Of a stretch of 29,596 nt of DNA, positions 23,492-29,596 are shown in pieces. The translations under genes and the position numbers were made by a program. How positions within the stretch are numbered: the first letter of the stretch is position 1; each line of letters starts with the position of its first letter. The notes under the pieces were generated by a model. The model searched no databases and was not told where the DNA came from. It saw only the letters and a program-made list of their open reading frames with translations. The stretch comes from Myxococcota bacterium (GTDB lineage Bacteria > Myxococcota_C > UBA6777), in NCBI GenBank assembly GCA_963169055.1, contig CAUJFU010000248.1, positions 1 to 29,596 of the forward strand, given 5' to 3'.

Positions 23492-26313
23492 TCGGAGAGC
23501 CGCCACAGGAAGATATCGCGATCGCCTTGGCTTGAGAGTGTCTGGCCGAGCAGGGTGGCTTGTTTTTCAAAGACGCCGCCAACGTACAAAGAGGCGCTGT
23601 AGCGAGCGAGAGCGGTGGGTTGTTCGAGATCGAGACCGCCTGTCCCAATAGCCCAGAGGACGGTCGGTTTGGATTGCGCGGAGAGAGAAAAGGTCGCAAC
23701 AAAGGCGTTGTTGTCGTTGACGCCTTGGTTGAGGGGGAAGCGAAAGCTGCCAAAGCCTGACTTTCCGTTGTAATAGCCGACCACCGATATCCCTTTGGGA
23801 TGGGGGGCGATGGCCCCGACTTCTTCGCGCCCGTCGCCTCCAAAACGCTCGGCCCATGCGAAGGTTCCGTCGGGCTGGATGCGCGCCAAAAAGATATCGG
23901 CGTTGTTGCCCATCGCAACGAGGCGATGCGTGCCAAATTGAGCTGTTTGTTTGAAGTGGCCTGCGAGGACGATGCTGTGGTCGGGTAACGCAAGCGCAGC
24001 GGTCGCGTAATCGTCCTCGATCCCGCCTGCTTTTTTGGCCCACAAGACTTTGCCTTGGGGATCGAAACGCGCCACAAAGATATCGACTTTGTCGGCTTGC
24101 AGGGTGATCCCGTGGATCTGAGCCATCGCACGAAAACCGCCGAATAACACGGGATCTTGGTTGGTGCTGACGATCACGCGGGGGTTTTCGTTGTTGGCGG
24201 GGCCGCTAACTTGACGCAGCCACAGGGGGAGGCCTTGGTGGTTGGTCTTGATCAAAAAGATATCTTTAAACTTGTCGGCTTGAAGGGGGTCGATCGTGTT
24301 GTCGTAAAAGGTGGCTTTGTCTTGGAAGGTGCCTGTGATGTAAAGATCTCCGTTGCTGGAAACGGCGATGCTATCGGCTTCATCGTCCTCTTTTCCGCCG
24401 CCTCGGTAGATCCACAACACCTCTCCGTTGGTGGGGTCCATTTTCAGCCAAAAAGCGTCTTTGGCTCCGTTCGAGACGACGGTCTTTCCGTCCACGTTGA
24501 GGGTTTGCTCAAAAGATCCTGCGATGTAAAGGTTGCCTTGGTGATCGAGCACGATGCTTTTGGCTGTGTCATCTCCTAGGCCGCCGATCTTTTTGGCCCA
24601 GACGACCTTTTGATTGGGGGCGATCTTGAGTACAAACGCATCGCTTCCGCCTGTGGCTTGGAGATTGTATGCGGTGAGGTTTCCTGTAAAGCGGCCCACG
24701 AGCAACAAGTTTCCTGCGTCGTCTGCAACCATCGCGTGGAGATGCTCGATCCCGCTTCCTCCGATACCAAGGCTCCAACGCTCGGTACATCGGGCTTGAA
24801 TGCAATCTTGGTTAACGCTACACGACAAACCGCATCCACCGCAGTGATTGTTGTCTTGGTACAGCGCGACACATCCGCTTGGGCAGTAGGTCTGGCCTTG
24901 TTCGCAGATCCACAAGCAGCGGCTTGACACGCAGTCTTGCCCATTGGAGCAAGCCTTCCCACAAGCGCCACAGTGCAGGTTGTTTTCTTGCAAGTTGACA
25001 CAAGCTCCGCCGCAAAGCTCTTGTCCCAAGGGGCATGTGCTGGTGGAGTCGGTACATCGGCCTTTTTCGCAACGCTGTTTTGCGGGGCATGGGTTGTTGC
25101 AAGCGCCGCAATGTAGGTTGTTTTCTTGCAGATTGACGCAATCTTCGGTGCAGCGGGTGGTTCCTGTCGGACAGGAAGGGGTTGTTTGGGTGCATTTGCC
25201 TTGTTCACAGATCGCGCCCACAGCACAGGATTTGTTGCAAGCGCCGCAGTGTTGGGGGTTTTGTTGGGCGTCGACGCACGCACCGTTGCACAGGATCGCG
25301 TCGGACTTACAGACGCATTGGAAAGCACAAAAGGGATCATCACTTTTGCACAGCGGATCGCGCTCGCAGCGTTGGGCGCTTGTGCAAGGGTTGTTGCAAG
25401 CGCCGCAGTGTTGGTCGTTCCAAGTCTCGGTGTTGACGCAAGTGTTGGAGGCGCACAAGGCACCTTGGCAGTTGCATTCTTCATCGACCTTGCCATCGCA
25501 ATCCTGATCGCCGCCTCCACATTCGTCCCACAGCTTCGGCAAGACCGCACCTTTGCACGTGGTCTCCCATTGTCCGTCTGCTCCGCAGCTTTGGACACCA
25601 CGCTTGCAGTTGCCCACATCCGCAAATCGCGGATCCCCGGGATAACAAGGCCGCGTTTCGCCTGCGGTGCAAGTACAAGAACGGTGATCGTCGATCTTGC
25701 CGTTGCAATCGTTGTCTAGGCCATCGCAGATCTCGGCGCTTGGTAGCAATTGGTCGTAGCATCGGCCCCACCAATTTTTGCCCTGCCCATCTGCTTCACA
25801 GAACTGAACACCGATCTGACAACTGCCACGGGTGCGGCCTTCGGAGGCTTCGTAGGTGGTATTCGGGCCGCTGTAGCAACTGCGCCGAGAGCCGGGGGCG
25901 TAGCATTGACAAGGGTGGGGTTGGTTGGGATCTGTGGGCGCACCTTCCACATCATCGATCTTGCCGTTGCAATCGTTGTCTTGGCGATCGCAGATCTCGC
26001 GGTGAGGATAGACGGCATCACGACAGGCCGACCATCGGCCATTTTGCAAACAAAAGCGTTGTCCTGCGCGACAAGGCGCATACTTGGCTGTTTCGGACGG
26101 GCCGTCATAACAGGACTCGACAGCGCCGGGTGTGCATTCGGTCACTTGCCCAACGCAGATCCCGCGCTGTGGATCGCAATAAATCCTTGGTGCGCTATCG
26201 ATGCAATCTGTGTTGTAGCGGCAACTTCGGCCCGTTTGTTCAACACAAGCAGCCTGCCATAGCCAACTTCCGAGAACGAACGCTGCAAGCGTGTATTTGT
26301 GTAAAGTGCGCAT
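23488..26313 (-). CDS. Secreted cysteine-rich protein: MopE-type metal-binding blocks, HCGAC repeats, SBBP beta-propeller repeats
   Basis: A 941-residue exported protein, probably surface-attached. The ATG at 26313 has AAGGAA about 8 nt upstream and starts directly at a signal peptide (LAAFVLGSWLWQAAC); C23 could be a lipidation site but the Q at -3 is atypical. Residues about 30-280 hold three blocks ending in MopE-type acidic loops (DNDCNGKIDD near 112 and 200, DQDCDGKVDE near 269), likely calcium or metal sites. Residues about 285-500 contain five CV...HCGACxxxC cysteine clusters, probably disulfide-bonded. The C-terminal 430 residues are SBBP-type repeats (GDDTAKSIVLDHQGNLYIAG pattern: GG...DD...A..G..Y..G.F), likely a beta-propeller. 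Such combinations are common in myxobacterial genomes and sometimes misnamed. Ligand and role are unknown. It converges on the helicase gene. Confidence 0.88.
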   Translation of the reverse strand: MRTLHKYTLAAFVLGSWLWQAACVEQTGRSCRYNTDCIDSAPRIYCDPQRGICVGQVTECTPGAVESCYDGPSETAKYAPCRAGQRFCLQNGRWSACRDAVYPHREICDRQDNDCNGKIDDVEGAPTDPNQPHPCQCYAPGSRRSCYSGPNTTYEASEGRTRGSCQIGVQFCEADGQGKNWWGRCYDQLLPSAEICDGLDNDCNGKIDDHRSCTCTAGETRPCYPGDPRFADVGNCKRGVQSCGADGQWETTCKGAVLPKLWDECGGGDQDCDGKVDEECNCQGALCASNTCVNTETWNDQHCGACNNPCTSAQRCERDPLCKSDDPFCAFQCVCKSDAILCNGACVDAQQNPQHCGACNKSCAVGAICEQGKCTQTTPSCPTGTTRCTEDCVNLQENNLHCGACNNPCPAKQRCEKGRCTDSTSTCPLGQELCGGACVNLQENNLHCGACGKACSNGQDCVSSRCLWICEQGQTYCPSGCVALYQDNNHCGGCGLSCSVNQDCIQARCTERWSLGIGGSGIEHLHAMVADDAGNLLLVGRFTGNLTAYNLQATGGSDAFVLKIAPNQKVVWAKKIGGLGDDTAKSIVLDHQGNLYIAGSFEQTLNVDGKTVVSNGAKDAFWLKMDPTNGEVLWIYRGGGKEDDEADSIAVSSNGDLYITGTFQDKATFYDNTIDPLQADKFKDIFLIKTNHQGLPLWLRQVSGPANNENPRVIVSTNQDPVLFGGFRAMAQIHGITLQADKVDIFVARFDPQGKVLWAKKAGGIEDDYATAALALPDHSIVLAGHFKQTAQFGTHRLVAMGNNADIFLARIQPDGTFAWAERFGGDGREEVGAIAPHPKGISVVGYYNGKSGFGSFRFPLNQGVNDNNAFVATFSLSAQSKPTVLWAIGTGGLDLEQPTALARYSASLYVGGVFEKQATLLGQTLSSQGDRDIFLWRLSE

Positions 26314-26366
26314 AAGAAATTTCCTTTTTCTTTGCACGAAAAAAAATATTATTTTCTTTTAAATGT

Positions 26367-26396
26367 AGAATATTGAAAAGAGAAAATAAGGTGCAA
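26367..26396 (-). promoter_or_regulatory. Possible sigma-70 promoter of the MopE-like gene
   Basis: On the minus strand TTGCAC (26396-26391), 18 nt, then TATTCT (26372-26367; four of six match TATAAT) lies about 55 nt upstream of the start codon in a very AT-rich stretch. Farther upstream, CTTGCGC / GCGCAAG (26450-26456 with 26461-26467, loop CTTT) forms a hairpin that could end transcripts arriving from the cytochrome b5-like gene. Confidence 0.4.
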
Positions 26397-26574
26397 AGTC
26401 GTCAAAGAGCGAAGCATACAAGTTTTATTTGCTTTGCCTAGAGGCTGTGCTTGCGCCTTTGCGCAAGGCTTCCTTAGTATCGAATAGAACATGTTTCAGT
26501 TGACAATATTTTTTTGCAGGGGTGTGGTTTTTGTTGGATGCGCGGAGAAGCGAGCGGCAGAAGGTCAGGCGTCC

Positions 26575-26805
26575 CTATTCGATGAGGATGCCGACTTGCG
26601 GGAAGCGCTCAAAAACGGCTGCGTCGTGAGGGGCTTTGGAGAGTTCTTGGGTGAGGTCTTGTCCGGCCCAATGTTCGTAGTGCATTCCACGCCGCCAGAG
26701 TCGGCTTTCGGTGACATCGTAGATGCGGCCTTGATAGGCGATATAGATCTGTTTTTTGTCTTGTCCGTTGTAGAGAGCGAGTTGATGACGTTTGAGTTGT
26801 TTCAT
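26575..26805 (-). CDS. Small cytochrome b5-like haem/steroid-binding domain protein
   Basis: A 76-residue stand-alone cytochrome b5 fold. The pattern fits the short bacterial heme/steroid-binding family: an initial LALYNGQDKKQIYIAYQGRIYDVT, the YDVTESRLW core, a GMHYEHWAGQDLT segment with the first haem-ligand-position His, APHD with a second His, and a FERFPQVGIL ending. No signal peptide or membrane segment is seen, so it is probably cytosolic or membrane-associated through partners. Its function is not known; relatives are proposed to bind haem or redox partners. It starts 70 nt after the stop of the transglycosylase-like gene, on the same strand, so they may share a transcript. The ribosome-binding site is weak (AAAGAAAG). 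Confidence 0.85.
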   Translation of the reverse strand: MKQLKRHQLALYNGQDKKQIYIAYQGRIYDVTESRLWRRGMHYEHWAGQDLTQELSKAPHDAAVFERFPQVGILIE

Positions 26806-26845
26806 GGTGCTTTCTTTGCGTGGGGATGGGGGTTGTTCTTATTGC

Positions 26846-26887
26846 ATTTTGTTAAGGAGGATGGGGGGGATTTTGTTAAGGAGAATG
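26846..26887. repeat. 18-nt direct repeat of a gene's 3' end
   Basis: ATTTTGTTAAGGAGGATG (26846-26863) and ATTTTGTTAAGGAGAATG (26870-26887) match at 17 of 18 positions, 24 bp apart. The second copy contains the stop codon (26876-26878) of the transglycosylase-like gene, so this looks like a small tandem duplication of its last codons. Confidence 0.65.
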
Positions 26888-29080
26888 AGGAAGGTAGAGC
26901 AGTTGATAGAGTTGAAGAAGAAAGAGGAGTCGGTGCGTTTGGGGCGGATACAAGGCTTCGATCAAAGGGAGGGGAGCGTTTTTGAGATCGCGATGAAGCT
27001 GAAAGAGGACTTGGGGATGGGGGTTGAGAAGGGCAGCGATACGCGCAGAGAGCGGTAGATCGGCGGGGAAGCTGGCGAGGCGTTGTTTCCAAAGCGAAAG
27101 CATGGAGGGAGCGTGTACGAGGGGGAGGGTGGGAGAGAGCAAAAAGAAGGGATGTTGTTGGTAACCATGAGGTTCAGGAGAGGAGGTGGCGTGGTGGCGC
27201 TGAAGGAAGATCCAAAGGGCAGCGAAGGGGCGTAGATCTTCTTTGGTAGCGATGTGGCCGAAGATTTGTGCGGGGGAAGGATAGAAGAGGTGAAGTTGTT
27301 CTTGTGAGCGCTTGTGAGGCGGACGTTGGGGAAGGGCGGAAAGAGCCGCGTGAAGGGTTCCTGTGAGATGGGAGGATTGTGCGATCATCTGATGGAGCGA
27401 GGTGTGTGGGATTTGTGTGTATTGAGGCAGGTTGCGTTCGAGTTCGATCAGAAAAAGCGTGTGTGGCCCGTGTTGTTGGAGGGTTTGAAGAAGCAGCGAT
27501 GCACGTGGATCGGAGATCTGTTGAAGAGACCATGGTTCGGTGGTTTCACGAACAAAGGGAAGCGGTTGTGGATCGAGATCGCGCAATCGGTGCATTGCAA
27601 GGAAGCCGTTGTAATCAAAGGGTTGCGCACGAAAGATCGAAAGGTAGCGTTCTTTGGCTTCAGAGGTTTTGTTTTGCATCTCCGCAGAGAAGGCTTGCCA
27701 GTATGTAATCGCGATTGGATTAAGAAACGAGCGTTTTCCGGCGTTTTGGTGTTCTTTGTACGCGGCGGAGAAGTAGGTGCGGGCTTTGCTGTACTGCTGC
27801 CGTCCGAGTGCGCTCAGGCCGAGGTATCGGGCTGTTTGTGCGCGCAAGGCCGATGCGCGATTGCTTCGCCAAGACTTTGCACCAATTCGCAAGACAGGCT
27901 TCCATTTTCCTTGTTGTAAAAACGACTGCATCTCGGGGAGCATGAAGACGCGTCGCCAATAGCTTGGGGCAGGGCGGATCGTGCGAAGCATACGTTGGGC
28001 GAGGCTGCGTTTTTGCTTTTGAAGGGCAAGCGTTGCCATCGCAAAGGAGAGAGTGGCGCGCACGGATTTGTCAGCCTCTTTGCGGGCTTGATCTGTGGCG
28101 TGGATGGCTTGTTTCCACTGATCGTCTTGGAGGGCCAAACGAGTTTGGAGGGAGTCAAAGATCTGGCGCTGTGGGGAGGATAGCGCCTCTCGATATATCC
28201 GAGCGAGAGCAGGGCGCATGACAGCGGTGGGAGCGCCCTGTGAGATCCAACGTTGGAGTCCGAGCAACAACCAACGGCGCTCCGTTTCTGAGAGGGCAGA
28301 AGGGGAAGCGCGCAGCCAGTTTTGCAAGGCAGCGAAAGCATGAGGGCTTTGGGGAAATTGAGACCAAAGGCGCAGCCAGAGCGTGTGTTGTGTTGCGGTT
28401 TCTTCGATGGATGCGAGGGTATGGAGTCCTTCGGCGATCTCTTGTTGGTAGAGCGCAAACTGGAGCCGTTGGGTGGGCTGGATCGGGATGGTGCGAGCGT
28501 ATTTTTGCAGAAGCGTGCGCGCCTCTTGGTTTTTGCCAAGCGCAGCAAGGGCGCGTCCGTGGCGTACAAAGAGGATGGCTTTGGGAAGGGGGGACTCTTC
28601 TTCTTGGGCCAGTCGTTCGTATATCTCGGTGGCTTGGGCGGCTTTGTTTTGTTGAAGAGAGCGATCCGCAAGGTGCCACTCAAGATGCCAACGCAAAGCG
28701 TAGGTTTTTTGTTGCGTGCGCAAGGACTGATAAGCGGGGCCGGGAGTCGCTTGTTCGGCTTCTTGGATACAAGCTGCGTAAAGGGAGGGAAGCACCGTCT
28801 TGGCGGATGGCTGGGCAGATGATCGGGCAGGGAGGTTGCTTGGCGAGGTTGTGTGGGTTTGGGATGCTTGAGAAGCCCTCGGTGGGAGGGGCGTTGTGAG
28901 ACCACTGTAATTCCAGAGCCACCATAACAGCGCGCCGCCTGCAAGCATCCCGACGGTGACGCCCAACAACGATTGAAGAAGAACACGCGGCCAACGGGCT
29001 GTTGGGGGAAGGGTATAGGCTTGCGCGAGTGCGAGGGTTTGTTTTTGGCGGTTGGCCTCGTTGCTTTGTCCGCTTGGCAT
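26876..29080 (-). CDS. Membrane-anchored TPR protein resembling a soluble lytic transglycosylase without a visible catalytic motif
   Basis: A 734-residue protein with a cytoplasmic basic start, one transmembrane helix (about 32-56) and a Pro/Ser/Thr linker, placing the rest in the periplasm. Residues about 100-500 are helical, TPR-like repeats (EIYERLAQEEESP...ALAALGKNQEARTLL). The segment near 480 (DYNGFLAMHRLRDLD) recalls the YxGxLAxxRL motif of Slt70-type transglycosylases. At 596-630 the sequence LFYPSPAQIFGHIATKEDL...LWIFLQRHH aligns by eye with the start of an SLT domain, but RH stands where the catalytic Glu-Ser should be, and no GAxGLMQ motif follows. It is therefore either a degenerate transglycosylase or a TPR scaffold. 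AGGAG is 14 nt upstream of the ATG. The cytochrome b5-like gene follows. Domain assignment is tentative. Confidence 0.72.
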   Translation of the reverse strand: MPSGQSNEANRQKQTLALAQAYTLPPTARWPRVLLQSLLGVTVGMLAGGALLWWLWNYSGLTTPLPPRASQASQTHTTSPSNLPARSSAQPSAKTVLPSLYAACIQEAEQATPGPAYQSLRTQQKTYALRWHLEWHLADRSLQQNKAAQATEIYERLAQEEESPLPKAILFVRHGRALAALGKNQEARTLLQKYARTIPIQPTQRLQFALYQQEIAEGLHTLASIEETATQHTLWLRLWSQFPQSPHAFAALQNWLRASPSALSETERRWLLLGLQRWISQGAPTAVMRPALARIYREALSSPQRQIFDSLQTRLALQDDQWKQAIHATDQARKEADKSVRATLSFAMATLALQKQKRSLAQRMLRTIRPAPSYWRRVFMLPEMQSFLQQGKWKPVLRIGAKSWRSNRASALRAQTARYLGLSALGRQQYSKARTYFSAAYKEHQNAGKRSFLNPIAITYWQAFSAEMQNKTSEAKERYLSIFRAQPFDYNGFLAMHRLRDLDPQPLPFVRETTEPWSLQQISDPRASLLLQTLQQHGPHTLFLIELERNLPQYTQIPHTSLHQMIAQSSHLTGTLHAALSALPQRPPHKRSQEQLHLFYPSPAQIFGHIATKEDLRPFAALWIFLQRHHATSSPEPHGYQQHPFFLLSPTLPLVHAPSMLSLWKQRLASFPADLPLSARIAALLNPHPQVLFQLHRDLKNAPLPLIEALYPPQTHRLLFLLQLYQLLYLPHSP

Positions 29081-29596
29081 GTTTCGCGCTTTTCGCTCCT
29101 TGCGATGGGATGTTTTGCGATAAATAGGCTTGGGGCCGTTTGTTGCACTTTTGCCCTTCCGTCTGAATCAAGTTTCCTCGTCGGAAAGGGATGAGCCGTG
29201 GGGGACTGCGTTTGTTGTGCCCCAGTCTAACGTCCACCACCGCTCAAACGCAACCTCTTACAGCGATTGCCCCCTTGCTGCTTCGATACTTGGCCCCATC
29301 AAAGGCTTGTTTATGATCTCACGAAGTGCGATCTGCTGGATCACTGCGGGGGGCCGCGTCCGACAACGCCAGCGATGCCAAGAAACAAACCGAAACCCTT
29401 TTAACAGGTCGATCTACAAAAATTATTTTTACTTTCCTTTCAATCGTAAACACCGCTACATGATCGCAAAACTGTGCTTTGGATCACCAAACAAAAAGCA
29501 GTAGGCAGAAAACTTGCCAAAATTAAATTGGTAAATCAGTAAGTTGCAGTCGACTGTAATTTTTTTTGCATCTTTTTTTGACCCAGATCAAGCCCC
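29081..29596. other. Right-edge intergenic region, AT-rich toward the end
   Basis: About 516 bases with no supported gene. A plus-strand frame from 29130 to 29504 has no domain, mixed composition and no good ribosome-binding site. From about 29400 on the DNA becomes AT-rich. Hairpins TTGCCAA / TTGGTAA (29514-29520 and 29528-29534, one wobble) and TTGCAG / CTGTAA (29544-29549 and 29554-29559) lie near the edge. Promoters for the transglycosylase-like gene may lie here, but none stands out. Confidence 0.5.
29544..29568 (+). terminator. Small hairpin with T8 tract
   Basis: TTGCAG TCGA CTGTAA forms a 6-bp stem (one G-U) with a 4-base loop, followed on the plus strand by a run of eight Ts. The centre is a perfect CAGTCGACTG palindrome. 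The stem is short, and no plus-strand gene precedes it in the window, so a working terminator is only a possibility. Confidence 0.3.

Noticed and set aside
29130-29504. 124-codon plus-strand open frame at the right edge
   Set aside because: No domain, no ribosome-binding site, and it runs from GC-rich into AT-rich DNA with a sudden change in residue make-up.

Overview
This window looks like chromosomal housekeeping DNA from a member of, or relative of, the Myxococcota / former Deltaproteobacteria. That placement is an inference. It rests mainly on one large secreted protein that combines MopE-type DNDCNGKIDD metal-binding blocks, repeated HCGAC cysteine clusters and SBBP-type beta-propeller repeats, a mixture best known from those lineages. 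It is also consistent with a fused isobutyryl-CoA mutase and with long disordered Lys/Thr/Pro-rich insertions in otherwise universal proteins. I see no phage, integron, CRISPR array or intact insertion sequence.

Layout. Almost everything is on the minus strand, so gene order is best read from right to left. The right end (about 29.6 to 26.3 kb) holds an AT-rich spacer, a membrane-anchored TPR protein resembling a lytic transglycosylase without its catalytic motif, and a small cytochrome b5-like haem-binding protein. The MopE/SBBP surface protein follows (26.3-23.5 kb). It converges on the only plus-strand gene, a Rep/UvrD-type helicase (21.2-23.3 kb), and the gap between them is packed with hairpins and repeats. 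Divergent from the helicase is a minus-strand run: mtnB, dprA (GTGA overlap), topA, a cysteine desulfurase, a long-chain acyl-CoA ligase, then dnaG and rpoD (the macromolecular-synthesis pair). A tRNA(CAU) with its own promoter, probably tRNA-Ile2, follows. Next is a zinc-ribbon coiled-coil protein overlapping an RNase HI, directly upstream of the RNase P RNA gene. The left end holds prmA and icmF.

How the genes work together. The core is replication, transcription and RNA processing: primase, primary sigma factor, topoisomerase I, DprA, helicase, RNase HI, RNase P RNA and one tRNA. Metabolic genes (icmF, fadD, mtnB, cysteine desulfurase) are interspersed without forming one pathway. The zinc-ribbon / RNase HI / rnpB arrangement is the most system-like unit.

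The less ordinary signals are: a two-hairpin intergenic element present twice, about 23 kb apart, in the same orientation; a 9-nt repeat family found both in a spacer and in frame inside dnaG; the lytic-transglycosylase-like protein with no visible catalytic Glu; an RNase HI with an HTH-like N-terminus and a tail-like disordered region of roughly 300 residues; and a DprA whose helix-hairpin-helix segment appears duplicated at DNA level. I do not see strong evidence for a wholly new biological system.
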